A stretch of DNA of 64,000 nucleotides from Paratinospora sagittata (Eukaryota; Streptophyta; Magnoliopsida; Ranunculales; Menispermaceae). Numbering within the stretch: the stretch's first letter is position 1; each line of letters starts with the position of its first letter. Of this stretch, positions 59,201 to 63,202 are shown piece after piece. Both the position numbers and the translations under genes were made by a program. The DNA lies in NCBI GenBank assembly GCA_035771175.1, contig CM069606.1:35618816-35682815 (forward strand). The letters run 5' to 3'. The notes under the pieces were generated by a model that saw only the letters and a program-made list of their open reading frames with translations, was not told the origin of the DNA and did not search any database.

Positions 59201-59974
59201 ATCTATGATATTCATTGACACAGGAACGTGAAGTTAAAGCAAAGCACCAACAATTAATAAGTGGGGTATGTTTGTTCTTTTCTTTTGTTTCTCTTTTGTA
59301 GATTTCACTTGCTTCACTGTGTTATATTGTCCCATATCTCATTTATTGTTGATCATTAACCATTTCTCAGGTCTCCATACTTTCATATTGGATTTCTACA
59401 TACATATGGGACTTCATCAGCTTCTTGTTTCCTTCATTTTTTGCAATAGTTCTTTTTTACATTTTCGGTACTTATCTAAACCAGATAATGTATTTCAGAT
59501 TAGTGGTTACTTCGGTCACGCTCTTGCATATGATGCCAATTCGTTATTGTTGAAATGATTTTGTCTTCTTGCAGTTATAAGTTTCTGCAGTTTTGCATGT
59601 TTTATGCTTAAACCAACACACACAATTCACATCTTATTTTTTTCTCTGTAGGTCTGGATCAGTTTGTAGGAAGGACTTGCTTCTTTCCACTGAGTTTCAT
59701 GTTTCTGGAATATGGATTAGCAGTAGCAGCATTTACATATTGCCTCACTTTCTTCTTTTCTGAACACTCAATGGCGCAGGTTTGCTTACCTTCTCTTCAT
59801 TTTGTAGCTCAAAGTACTGTAGTAAGTAGTAACCTTACAAGTATTTATACATTGCTCCTGTTGATGCAGAATGTGGTTCTCCTAATACATATGCTCTGCG
59901 GTCTCATTCTTATGGTCATATCTTTTATTATGGGGCTAATAGAATCAACTAAAAATGCAAATTTACTTCTTAAG
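14911..59974 (+). CDS. ABCA1: ABC transporter A family member 1 (ABCA1/AOH-like), partial gene, 15 internal exons
   Basis: Full-size ABCA transporters couple ATP hydrolysis to movement of lipids or amphipathic molecules across membranes; the plant substrate is not settled. Exons: 14911-15017, 15869-15931, 22947-23033, 24407-24505, 24590-24774, 34552-34606, 34716-34787, 37117-37827, 37931-38109, 41704-41914, 54593-54676, 59224-59265, 59371-59467, 59652-59779, 59870-59974. All junctions are GT-AG and the phases chain without a break, giving 742 codons. In local numbering Walker A is at 1-9, Q-loop in CPQYDILF near 46-53, signature LSGGM 100-104, Walker B VIILDE 120-125, H-loop His 156, the ABCA motif [15 protein letters not shown] 274-288, a membrane helix about 401-420, and further helices in the last five exons. 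From memory the Arabidopsis protein is about 1,880 residues, so this is roughly the middle 40%. Start, first transmembrane domain, second nucleotide-binding domain and stop are not in view. About 95% of the span is intron. Confidence 0.93.
15018..15868. other. ABCA1: ABCA1 intron 1 (851 bp)
   Basis: Bounded by GTAGCT and CTTTATAG. AT-rich; no element recognised. Confidence 0.85.
15869..15931 (+). CDS. ABCA1: ABCA1 exon 2: Q-loop
   Basis: Twenty-one codons, [20 protein letters not shown] plus T. Gln in CPQYD is the Q-loop residue linking the ATP site to the membrane domain. Acceptor CTTTATAG, donor ACT/GTAAGT, phase 0 at both ends. Confidence 0.93.
16136..16203 (-). mobile_element. Very short LINE tail with 13-bp target duplication
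   Basis: A poly-T followed by GACAAGAAAC and 50 bp, flanked by GACAAGCATCATT at 16123-16135 and again at 16204-16216. The sequence next to the poly-T matches the 3' ends of the window's larger L1-type LINEs, so this is a severely 5'-truncated insertion. Confidence 0.85.
16217..16644. other. Intron 2 segment with weak similarity to the 56631 repeat
   Basis: The part 16340-16480 (AATTCCGAAGAGTGTCTCAA, then CTAGATCGAAATCCTAC) resembles the start of the large repeat at 56631 (ACCTCGAAGAGTGTTCCAAC), so an old LTR remnant is likely. No boundaries are visible. Confidence 0.45.
16645..16807. mobile_element. hAT-like fragment related to the element at 30063
   Basis: Begins CAAGGTTGTTAGGATC, close to the terminus CAAGGTTGTTAAGATT at 30063, and is rich in GGATC words (ATAGGATCACAATTG, GAGATCCAACTTTGATCC). 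The right boundary and target duplication are unclear. Confidence 0.6.
16881..17102 (-). repeat. 3' LTR of the gag-only Copia
   Basis: 222 bp. It matches both ends of the other LTR but lacks about 330 bp of its middle, so it carries an internal deletion. Confidence 0.85.
17628..18500 (-). pseudogene. gag of the gag-only Copia
   Basis: From about 18480 the minus strand reads [39 protein letters not shown], then [20 protein letters not shown] with stops and shifts: a UBN2-type Copia gag. The frame 17628-17990 follows, with the zinc-knuckle remnant [14 protein letters not shown], where Arg replaces His. Confidence 0.8.
18765..19764 (+). mobile_element. L1-type LINE 3' fragment inserted in Copia LTR
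   Basis: Reads [19 protein letters not shown], then ends with the reverse-transcriptase-associated zinc-binding region: [59 protein letters not shown] and a stop (about 19656). A short 3' UTR ends in TTTGAAAAAAAAAA. 5'-truncated; an in-frame TAG near 19141 breaks it. Confidence 0.88.
20108..22946. other. Intron 2 remainder: low-complexity and unassigned repeats
   Basis: 20400-20660 is pyrimidine-rich; 21540-21620 is A/G-rich. An identical 27-bp block occurs at 21684-21710 and 21802-21828. Near 22235-22315 GCCTAGGAGCC and CGCCTTGGCGCCTTGAAACC resemble the end of a plant hAT element, but no opposite end was found. No exon seen. Confidence 0.5.
22947..23033 (+). CDS. ABCA1: ABCA1 exon 3: helical subdomain of NBD1
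   Basis: Twenty-nine codons starting [20 protein letters not shown] and ending MVDE, matching the plant ABCA1 segment between Q-loop and signature. Acceptor TATCTAG, donor GAA/GTGAGT, phase 0. It follows a 7-kb intron that carries a Copia and LINE tails. Confidence 0.92.
23034..23585. other. Intron 3, left part, non-coding
   Basis: AT-rich; nothing recognised between exon 3 and the LINE tail. Small frames here are T/A-rich chance openings. Confidence 0.5.
23586..23925 (+). mobile_element. L1-type LINE 3' end
   Basis: In one frame the sequence reads [20 protein letters not shown], then a stop, then [20 protein letters not shown] and [13 protein letters not shown] before a stop near 23828, followed by a 3' UTR and poly-A (GTTTCGTTTAAAAAAAA). 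This is the last third of the LINE seen complete at 51945. Confidence 0.82.
23948..23975. repeat. TG/CG dinucleotide microsatellite
   Basis: TGTGTGTGTGTGTGGGTGCG followed by CGCGCGTG, an imperfect purine-pyrimidine alternating run in intron 3. Confidence 0.85.
24407..24505 (+). CDS. ABCA1: ABCA1 exon 4: ABC signature
   Basis: Thirty-three codons with [25 protein letters not shown] is the ABC signature. The start reads VCLVDKV, with Cys where I recall Gly in the Arabidopsis protein. The acceptor follows a pyrimidine-rich tract and ends TGTCAG; the donor AAG/GTGTAA is slightly weak but followed by a clean 84-bp intron. Confidence 0.92.
24590..24774 (+). CDS. ABCA1: ABCA1 exon 5: Walker B, D-loop, H-loop
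   Basis: Encodes [20 protein letters not shown], then [20 protein letters not shown] and the end NGSLRCCG. Walker B Glu, D-loop and switch His are all present, so NBD1 looks catalytically complete. The exon ends two bases into a Ser codon (AG/GTTGTA) that is completed in exon 6, nearly 10 kb away. Confidence 0.94.
24775..25734. other. Intron 5, left part, non-coding
   Basis: No gene or bounded repeat recognised between the exon 5 donor and the RTE remnant. Confidence 0.5.
25735..26066 (-). mobile_element. RTE-type LINE 3' remnant
   Basis: The plus strand carries CTCAACTCAACAAAGTCTTT and TCCCAACTATATGAG, the reverse of the RTE 3' region also seen at 35550 (CTCAACTCATCTAAGCTTTT, ATGGGTTCAACTATATG). 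A LINE tail starts immediately after, at 26068. Confidence 0.65.
26328..26567 (-). mobile_element. hAT copy A/C/D family, partial copy
   Basis: Ends at 26567 with TCAATCCTTG, the inverted terminus CAAGGATTGA, and runs back to CCACTTAACAAGATTGATTTT, matching hAT copies near 945 and 44390. The distal half is missing. Confidence 0.78.
26971..27291 (-). pseudogene. LINE ORF2 linker between endonuclease and reverse transcriptase
   Basis: 106 residues with [20 protein letters not shown], a variant of the conserved plant LINE linker (W...GD.N..FFH......). The same strand continues into reverse transcriptase remnants. Confidence 0.72.
29139..29483 (-). pseudogene. LINE ORF1, DUF4283-like segment
   Basis: 114 residues: [20 protein letters not shown], then [20 protein letters not shown], which match the pattern of plant LINE ORF1/DUF4283 nucleic-acid-binding proteins (..G.PL..W.......IA). 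Part of the 26068-31400 LINE. Confidence 0.7.
29669..29956 (-). pseudogene. cob: Mitochondrial cytochrome b (cob) fragment in the nucleus (NUMT)
   Basis: On the minus strand the fragment reads [64 protein letters not shown], a stop, then LLL and [13 protein letters not shown]. This is the plant mitochondrial cytochrome b segment after the haem-binding helices (Qo-site PEWY motif). Homology stops abruptly at both ends. There is one in-frame stop and several substitutions (RSIPDKSGG to HSIPDKSRS). Both flanks belong to a LINE ORF1. Nuclear and non-functional. Confidence 0.92.
30374..30450. repeat. Three-unit tandem repeat (25-26 bp)
   Basis: Units begin at 30374, 30400 and 30425, each reading GGGTTTGCAATTGCAGAACC-type sequence followed by CAAGT. 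They lead directly into the palindrome at 30451. Confidence 0.88.
30451..30470. repeat. Perfect 20-bp palindrome
   Basis: GGTTCTGTGATCACAGAACC equals its own reverse complement. Located inside the hAT element. Confidence 0.95.
30866..31132 (-). pseudogene. LINE ORF1 N-terminal segment
   Basis: 88 residues ([20 protein letters not shown] and [20 protein letters not shown]) that fit the N-terminal part of plant L1 ORF1. Separated from the rest of ORF1 by the hAT element at 30063-30850. Confidence 0.6.
31485..32135 (+). mobile_element. L1-type LINE fragment
   Basis: Reads [36 protein letters not shown], then after shifts [31 protein letters not shown] and [12 protein letters not shown] (31711-31992). 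It covers the end of the reverse transcriptase and stops before the zinc-binding end. Confidence 0.84.
32536..33318 (-). pseudogene. LINE ORF2 C-terminal region with zinc-binding domain
   Basis: 260 residues: [20 protein letters not shown] at the start, [35 protein letters not shown], then [20 protein letters not shown] of the zf-RVT type. It ends in a frame-shifted version of the WSLWKERN segment. Confidence 0.87.
33392..34180 (-). pseudogene. LINE reverse transcriptase, C-terminal two thirds
   Basis: 262 residues open. [20 protein letters not shown] is the palm entry, [19 protein letters not shown] carries [24 protein letters not shown] and [20 protein letters not shown] are the thumb region, and [20 protein letters not shown] follows. 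Upstream on minus, up to 34405, more reverse transcriptase ([15 protein letters not shown]) lies in other frames. Confidence 0.88.
34552..34606 (+). CDS. ABCA1: ABCA1 exon 6
   Basis: Completes the split Ser codon and encodes [18 protein letters not shown], the conserved end of ABCA NBD1. Acceptor GTGGCAG, donor AAG/GTTTGT. It lies only about 130 bp downstream of a LINE insertion. Confidence 0.91.
34716..34787 (+). CDS. ABCA1: ABCA1 exon 7
   Basis: Twenty-four codons: [20 protein letters not shown] then ILSD. This is the start of the regulatory linker after NBD1. Acceptor AAATTAG, donor GAT/GTACGT, phase 0. Confidence 0.9.
34788..35529. other. Intron 7, left part, non-coding
   Basis: No exon seen. 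The piece 35120-35420 is less AT-rich than its surroundings (ACACCGCCCTTTAAGTCCCC), but I cannot assign it to an element. Confidence 0.45.
35530..36345 (-). mobile_element. RTE-type LINE remnant (reverse transcriptase and 3' end)
   Basis: Minus-strand frames give [20 protein letters not shown] (about 36105-36165), FGWFGHVQ and [12 protein letters not shown] (35740-35810), RGKSKITWT and [20 protein letters not shown] (35570-35680), the ordered RTE motifs GSII, WFGHVQRRP, RGRGRPKTW and EWRKRIHV. It is the longest of four RTE pieces and is broken by stops and shifts. Confidence 0.82.
36346..37116. other. Intron 7, right part, non-coding
   Basis: No exon or element recognised. The open frame that begins at 37030 is intronic up to the acceptor at 37116. 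Confidence 0.55.
37117..37827 (+). CDS. ABCA1: ABCA1 exon 8: linker and first helix of second half
   Basis: The largest exon, 237 codons. It begins [14 protein letters not shown] and carries [15 protein letters not shown], diagnostic of the ABCA linker. A Cys- and Phe-rich stretch near [17 protein letters not shown] and the segment [13 protein letters not shown] follow, then a hydrophobic helix ([17 protein letters not shown]) and the start of the non-cytosolic loop ([14 protein letters not shown]). A run of six GGT codons near 37772 encodes polyglycine. The open frame extends upstream to 37030, but that part is intron because a clear acceptor (TGCCAG) precedes 37117. Donor ATG/GTGCTT. Confidence 0.93.
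37931..38109 (+). CDS. ABCA1: ABCA1 exon 9: non-cytosolic loop
   Basis: Encodes [20 protein letters not shown] and continues to [16 protein letters not shown], part of the large loop between the first two helices of the second transmembrane domain. NES is a possible N-glycosylation sequon. It ends two bases into an Arg codon (AG/GTGTGT). Confidence 0.91.
38110..39090. other. Intron 9, left part, non-coding
   Basis: AT-rich. 38990-39065 contains AATTCGGAGAATTATGTTGA, faintly like the AATTCG hAT family, but it is too short to call. Confidence 0.45.
39091..39878. mobile_element. Probable hAT-like element with GAGGC palindromic ends
   Basis: The left end has TTTGAGGCATACGCCTCAAG and repeats of GAGGCTTACGCCTC; the right end has GAGGCTTACTCCTC, ATTACGCCTCACACTTTTTT and AAACCTTG (an inverted CAAGGTTT terminus). 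The interior is AT-rich and non-coding. The left terminus seems truncated and no duplication was found, so boundaries are approximate. Confidence 0.6.
39890..40180 (-). mobile_element. LINE-derived fragment
   Basis: Reverse reading gives [17 protein letters not shown] (about 39960-40015), matching the conserved [10 protein letters not shown] segment at the end of plant LINE ORF2, preceded by [20 protein letters not shown]. Too short for family assignment. Confidence 0.55.
40722..41256 (-). mobile_element. Probable LINE insertion (tail plus ORF1-like sequence)
   Basis: Starts with a poly-T and ATAGGAAACTAG, like the LINE tails at 26068 and 32328. The body on minus has low-similarity frames ([20 protein letters not shown]) that may be ORF1. 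The right boundary is uncertain and no target duplication was found. Confidence 0.45.
41704..41914 (+). CDS. ABCA1: ABCA1 exon 10: non-cytosolic loop
   Basis: Completes the Arg codon and encodes [40 protein letters not shown] and [20 protein letters not shown], with sequons at NSS and NQS. Acceptor TTTGTAG, donor CAT/GTATGT. The following intron is about 12.7 kb, the largest in the window. Confidence 0.92.
41982..42326. mobile_element. Small inverted-repeat transposon (MITE)
   Basis: 345 bp with ends CTATGTTACCTAGACT and, inverted, CTACGTTACCCGGACT; flanked by TCTTTGAG (41974-41981) and ACTTTGAG (42327-42334), an 8-bp duplication with one change. Lies 68 bp after exon 10. A relative occurs at 51200-51616. 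Confidence 0.82.
42657..42907 (+). repeat. 5' LTR of Copia element 2
   Basis: TGTTGGAGAAAG to TTTTTACAACA. TATTTATA (42782-42789) is the likely TATA box. Followed at 42908 by TGTATCAGAACTTT, a degenerate initiator-Met primer site. Confidence 0.9.
42908..43530 (+). other. Copia element 2 leader, low-complexity
   Basis: After the primer site there is a TTTG/poly-T run (42969-42998), GCT/CTT-rich sequence (43020-43290), a nearly pure C/T tract (43300-43480) and A/G-rich bases (43480-43530). Open frames over it encode only Leu/Phe/Ser runs and are not genes. Confidence 0.75.
43986..44976 (+). mobile_element. hAT-like non-autonomous transposon, copy C
   Basis: Starts CAAGGATCGAAAATTCG and ends GGAATTTTTGAACTATG, colinear with copy A. 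The flanking octamers GGCAGGAG (43978-43985) and AGTAGGAA (44977-44984) differ at three positions, all transitions, consistent with a decayed duplication. A 153-bp MITE is nested at 44184-44336. Confidence 0.85.
44184..44336. mobile_element. hAT-type MITE rich in GGGTCGGGT
   Basis: 153 bp, TAGGGGTGAAATCGGG to TTGCTTACACCCCTT, flanked by a perfect octamer CTTTCAAT (44176-44183 and 44337-44344). The interior is built of GGTCGGGT and its complement ACCCGACC. hAT copies A and D lack it at this point. Confidence 0.9.
45504..46384 (-). mobile_element. hAT-like non-autonomous transposon, copy D (inverted to copy C)
   Basis: 881 bp, CAAGGACTAAAAATTCG to AATTAATTCTGACCTTG, flanked by a perfect octamer CTCTTGAC (45496-45503 and 46385-46392). 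In reverse it follows copies A and C, but lacks about 45 bp just inside the terminus. It splits gag from protease. Confidence 0.92.
46393..46880 (+). pseudogene. Copia element 2 protease
   Basis: [13 protein letters not shown] is the active-site region; Phe replaces the Ser of DSGAT. Typical downstream sequence [20 protein letters not shown] and [15 protein letters not shown] follows. Open from 46513 to 46878. Confidence 0.87.
46881..47700 (+). pseudogene. Copia element 2 integrase
   Basis: GHPSFRSLK and [11 protein letters not shown] give the zinc-binding His and CxxC. The core has [11 protein letters not shown] and [10 protein letters not shown]; the second catalytic Asp is lost to a frameshift near 47250. 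[15 protein letters not shown] retains the Glu, and [20 protein letters not shown] is the C-terminal part. Confidence 0.88.
48150..49130 (+). pseudogene. Copia element 2 reverse transcriptase
   Basis: [13 protein letters not shown] opens it and shifts frame. [20 protein letters not shown] and [17 protein letters not shown] (intact YVDD, about 48780-48815) follow. A TAA after RQKLT and a TGA near 48990 break it. A short deletion removed the codons around LHGDLEEEIYMEV. Confidence 0.87.
49190..49740 (+). pseudogene. Copia element 2 RNase H
   Basis: [40 protein letters not shown] and [20 protein letters not shown], then a stop and shift, then [20 protein letters not shown] and [12 protein letters not shown]. 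It ends just before the polypurine tract. Confidence 0.87.
49748..50006 (+). repeat. 3' LTR of Copia element 2
   Basis: TGTTGCGGAGAAAG to TTTTTACAACA, preceded by the purine tract TTGAGGGGGAG (49737-49747). Confidence 0.9.
50007..51199. other. Intron 10 segment, low complexity
   Basis: Contains an uninterrupted run of 31 T (50248-50278), a GA repeat near 50766-50780 and A-rich stretches. No gene or bounded element seen. Confidence 0.55.
51200..51616. mobile_element. MITE related to 41982-42326
   Basis: Shares long colinear sequence with 41982-42326 (GATATGGGTACATATCTAG type, then GTCCGACTTGTTCATTTTCA) and similar ends, CTATGCTACATGGATG and an inverted CTATGTTATCCAAAC. The flanking octamers are not convincing. 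Confidence 0.68.
51945..53166 (+). pseudogene. LINE ORF2, reverse transcriptase thumb to zinc-binding region
   Basis: About 406 open residues: [109 protein letters not shown] and [24 protein letters not shown] follows at the position of the usual FSREVW; beyond it [20 protein letters not shown] and [12 protein letters not shown] complete the ORF. The catalytic YADD segment is missing. Confidence 0.88.
51945..53572 (+). mobile_element. 5'-truncated L1-type LINE, longest open copy
   Basis: Starts inside reverse transcriptase ([20 protein letters not shown]) and runs to the zinc-binding end and poly-A (GTTTCTTTTAAAAAAAAA, ending about 53572). The same orientation as the host gene. By similarity to the other copies, the first about 40 codons of the frame (from 51823) are intron sequence read through by chance. 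Confidence 0.9.
53573..54592. other. Intron 10, right part, non-coding
   Basis: AT-rich; ends at the acceptor of exon 11. The small frame at 54328-54600 overlaps the exon in another phase and is not a gene. Confidence 0.55.
54593..54676 (+). CDS. ABCA1: ABCA1 exon 11: transmembrane helix
   Basis: Twenty-eight codons: [20 protein letters not shown] then SFAVSIVK, a membrane helix of the second transmembrane domain. Acceptor TTGCAG, donor AAG/GTATTT, phase 0. Confidence 0.92.
54677..55399. other. Intron 11, left part, non-coding
   Basis: Nothing recognised. Confidence 0.5.
55400..56300 (+). mobile_element. Diverged L1-type LINE 3' fragment
   Basis: Reads [25 protein letters not shown]-like sequence, [34 protein letters not shown], then [20 protein letters not shown], which corresponds to the [10 protein letters not shown] segment of the other LINEs. 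Different subfamily from 51945; no clean poly-A. Confidence 0.7.
56631..59071. mobile_element. Probable large solo LTR (Gypsy-like)
   Basis: Begins TGTTAAGACCCCAATTCC and ends TTTTAGGGATGTTACT, ends that resemble plant Gypsy LTRs. Flanking pentamers are CATGA (56626-56630) and CATGG (59071-59075), one mismatch. No coding capacity; AT-rich, with a stem GGGGTAAAACCCC near 58784-58796. A weak relative of its first 100 bp is at 16340. Boundaries are probable, not proven. Confidence 0.55.
59224..59265 (+). CDS. ABCA1: ABCA1 exon 12 (micro-exon)
   Basis: A 42-bp exon encoding [14 protein letters not shown], the cytosolic coupling segment between helices. This segment is nearly invariant in plant ABCA1, so the call is firm despite its size. 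Acceptor GACACAG, donor GGG/GTATGT. Confidence 0.91.
59371..59467 (+). CDS. ABCA1: ABCA1 exon 13: transmembrane helix
   Basis: Encodes [20 protein letters not shown] and then [12 protein letters not shown], a membrane helix. It ends one base into a Gly codon (TTCG/GTACTT). Confidence 0.91.
59652..59779 (+). CDS. ABCA1: ABCA1 exon 14: transmembrane helix
   Basis: Completes Gly and encodes [35 protein letters not shown] and SEHSMAQ. Acceptor CTCTGTAG, donor CAG/GTTTGC. Confidence 0.92.
59870..59974 (+). CDS. ABCA1: ABCA1 exon 15: transmembrane helix
   Basis: Thirty-five codons: [35 protein letters not shown], a further helix. Acceptor GATGCAG, donor AAG/GTATGT. In relatives the next residues resemble FFRLSPGFCF; I do not find them before 64000, so the next exon is outside the window. 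Confidence 0.91.
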
Positions 59975-60474
59975 GTATGTTGACGATTATAATGTTTCAT
60001 ATATACTTTGTACTTTCTTATCCTGCAGTTCATTATAATTTTCGTTGTGATTTTCTTTCTTATTCTCATGATTGTTTCACTTGCCTTGGATTCAACTTTT
60101 AGTATTTTTTTTGTCTAGAAAAATTTCAATATTCAAATTTCTTATCTTGTTTCTTGTCTTCATGTAAATAGACTATTCTTTTTGACCATTGTTGTTGACA
60201 AAGAAATATACTAAAACTCAAATGTTATAAGTGCTATTCGAGCTTGATTTGGAATTGCTTTAGAAACTAAAGTGAGAGGGTTCAATGATGAGTAGGATTT
60301 TCTTATAAAAGGTCAGGTGCTTTATAATCTTGAGTGTAGGTTGTGCTGTTCTATTTCTTGGCACTGCCCTAAGATAAAATCCAACTAAGTAAACAGTTAG
60401 TTTCCTCATTTACACCTTTATTTTTTTAATTACTGTCCGTTGACCTGTAGTTCTAGTTGTACTTTTTGTTTGTC
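59975..60474. other. Intron after exon 15, left part
   Basis: No exon or element recognised. Confidence 0.5.
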
Positions 60475-60860
60475 AACTCAGAAAAATGTTTTCCCAATTG
60501 TATAGGGTCAGTTACATGAACCTGCTTTATTCACATTGCTTTGTCAGTGGCTAAATTTTAGTTATTTCCAATTTACAAGTAACTATGTCTTTCTTAATTA
60601 TCATTCTACGTGTTATTTTAAGTCTTCATCTTCCTTTGCTGTTACCATCAATAAGCAGTAAATAAGTCTCTCTTTCTAACTAGTTCATTTGATGGTCTAC
60701 ATTGTATGTCCAAGCCGTCTTAATCGGTTCTCACTCATTTCCCTTTTATTTGGGCTATTCCTATCATTTCTTGGATGTATTTATTTCTATTTTTTTCAGT
60801 ATTTTATCACATATCGATATTAATATTTGCATTTCCAATACATTTAATTTATTAATGTGT
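60475..60860 (-). mobile_element. RTE-type LINE 3' remnant
   Basis: On plus, CAACTCAGAAAAATGTTTTC then CCAATTGTATAGGGTCAGTT and TGTCCAAGCCGTCTTAATCG, parallel to the RTE 3' region at 35530-35800 (GTCCAAACCATCCAAATTGG). Same antisense orientation as the other three RTE pieces. Confidence 0.65.
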
Positions 60861-61492
60861 GTTGTTTCTTTGTTTTTCTTTTTCTTTTGAGAAGAAACAA
60901 ATATGATTGTATATTATATATGGAATACTGAGATATTTACAACCTCTATATAGTCTACAGAACTCGACCAAAACCCATAAATAAAAACATCATTCATGAC
61001 ATACAAGACCACCAGTTTCTATACCATTTCATAACAGACCAACCATCAGAGAACTTAGAAGCTGCAACCCAGCATGCTGCAAGAAGAACCACCTCATCCC
61101 ACAATTCCCATCCATCTTTCAATAAATTTTGAAACATTCTCCTGTTTCTTTCCAACCACTCCACCCATGAAGTTGCCAATGAAATATTACAATCAACCTC
61201 CTTACGACTTCTTGAATGACCAAGAAATCGAGATTCCGAAATAGCTTCTTCAAATGATGAAGGGGGAATAAAATGTCCATCACACTTGACTCCATCTTTG
61301 CTATAAGAAATTGATCCAATCACATTGAGCAAACAGGTGGTTAGCATCTTCTCCATCTTTTTGACATAGAATGCAACAATGAGGAGAAAGAAACCTATAA
61401 GGAAATCTTTTCTGCAAAACATCTACCGTATTAACCTTCTTATTCAACAGGGATCATCCAAAAAATTTAACTTTGAAAGGAACATGTGCAGC

Positions 61493-62341
61493 TCAAAGAG
61501 ATTTAAAAAATGTGGCAGCATAAGAAGGGGGACAGTCAACTAACACTGTAAATAAAGAACGACAAGTAAAAGCACCAGATGAAGTTAAAGACCATCTAAT
61601 ACAATCCTCACTTTGGGAAAGTCTAACATTAACCAGTAAAGCATTAAGATCCTCCAGCTGTGTTAAGGCCCTAGATGTTGGGAGACACGTGAAGTGAAAA
61701 TTCCAGTAAGAGGAGGAACTATCCTGAGGAAAATTCACAAATCGAGCTATAGGTTCATTGTGAAGGTTTGAGAGTTGGTACAATCTTGGAAATCTAGAGG
61801 CAAAAGAATATTTTCCACACCAAATATCTTCCCAAAACGAGAAAGACAAACCATTACCTAAGGTTCGAGAAAGATATGGAAGGACAATAAGGTATAAGGA
61901 TGAAATATATTTCCATGGGCTTCTAAATGATGTGTAAGAAGATGTTCCAATGTCCCATCCTAAATGTGAATTTCCATGTATGCTTCTAATAACTCGAGCC
62001 CAAAGGGAATGACATTCTTGTGAAAGTCTCCATAACCATTTTGACGTAAGTGTTTCACTCCTTTTAATTATATTTTCAATCCCCAAACCTCCTTTACTCA
62101 CCGGCATTTGAACGACTCTCCATTTCACCAAATGACAATTGCTTTGTTCATCCACTCCTTTCCAAAGGAAAGACCGAAATCTTTTTTCTATAGCTTTTGC
62201 CACTCCACTAGGAATCTTGAAAAGGGAGAGGAAGAAAGTTGGTAAAGCTGATAGCACCGATCTGATTAAAGTTAGTCTTCTACCTTTAGATAAAAAACAT
62301 CTCTTCCAACCATCCAATCTCTTAGAAATCTTAGCCAACAT
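61493..62341 (-). pseudogene. LINE ORF2 thumb and C-terminal region
   Basis: 282 open residues: LDGWKRCFLSKGRRLTLIRS, GGLGIENIIKRSETLTSKWL, FRSPWKYISSLYLIVLPYLS, FWEDIWCGKYSFASRFPRLY, and RWSLTSSGAFTCRSLFTVLV. The zinc-binding region follows in another frame at 60994-61490. Confidence 0.86.
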
Positions 62342-62502
62342 CAGGTCCTAGAAATTAAAGGCATTGGGGTTTCCACCCAATGGAAAACCAAGATAATTCA
62401 TGGGCTGCAAACCAATTGAACATCCAATCTTGTCTGCAATTGACTCAAGGAGACTTCAATCCACATTAACTCCAACCACCTACCTTTTGGCCATATTGAT
62501 CT

Positions 62503-63104
62503 TCAAGCCCGACATTCTGCAAAAGCCCTCCAATGTTCTAACAGCACCCAAAGCACAGTCTTAATCTCCTTGAAGTAGAAACAAGGTATCGTCTGCATAC
62601 TGCAAATGAGATGTTTCGACCTTGTCTCTTCCCACCAAAAAACCTCTAGTAATCGACATGTCGACATGTCACATGCTCTACCCATCAACCTACTCAACAC
62701 GTCAGCGACCATCATAAATAGAAATGGAGATAGAGGATCTCCTTGGCGTAATCCCCTCTGCCCTGGAAATTTTCCACATGGTCTACCATTAACAATCACT
62801 GAGTAATTAGTTGACCTCAAGTAGCCATTAATCCACATCCTCCATCGATTCCCCAAGCCTTTCTACATCATGACATAATCAAGAAAATCCCAATTCACCG
62901 AATCATACGCCTTCTCGAAATCAGCCTTGAAAACAATACCCGCCTCTCTTCTCTTCTGATAGTCCTCAACTGCCTCATATTTGCAATCAGAGATGCATGA
63001 AGAATCTGTCTGCCATGGATGAACGTAAATTGAGACTGTGTAATTGTCTTGTGAAGCACGTCACTTAATCTTATTGACAAGACCTTTGAAATGATTTTAT
63101 ACAA
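62503..63104 (-). pseudogene. LINE reverse transcriptase core
   Basis: YKIISKVLSIRLSDVLHK and FIHGRQILHASLIAN (62895-63104), then [20 protein letters not shown] and SPFLFMMVADVLSRLM (62503-62856). The catalytic segment SHLQYADDTLFLLQGD is present but in a shifted frame near 62580-62625. Confidence 0.86.
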
Positions 63105-63202
63105 ACTCGTTACTAGGCTGATAGGTCAGTAATCAAAGAATTTCCATGAATTTGGCTTTTTGGGGATCAAACAGATACATGTCTCATTATATCATCTTTT
63201 AA

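Larger units (their letters stand above)
60885..63202 (-). mobile_element. L1-type LINE (interrupted by the LINE at 63203)
   Basis: The tail on plus (TTTTGAGAAGAAACAAATAT) marks its 3' end. On minus it runs from the zinc-binding and WLERNRRMFQ segment (60994-61422) back through reverse transcriptase to CICLIPKKPNSWKFFDY near 63130. The 5' part continues at 63685-63845 on the other side of the nested insertion. Frameshifts are common. Confidence 0.87.
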
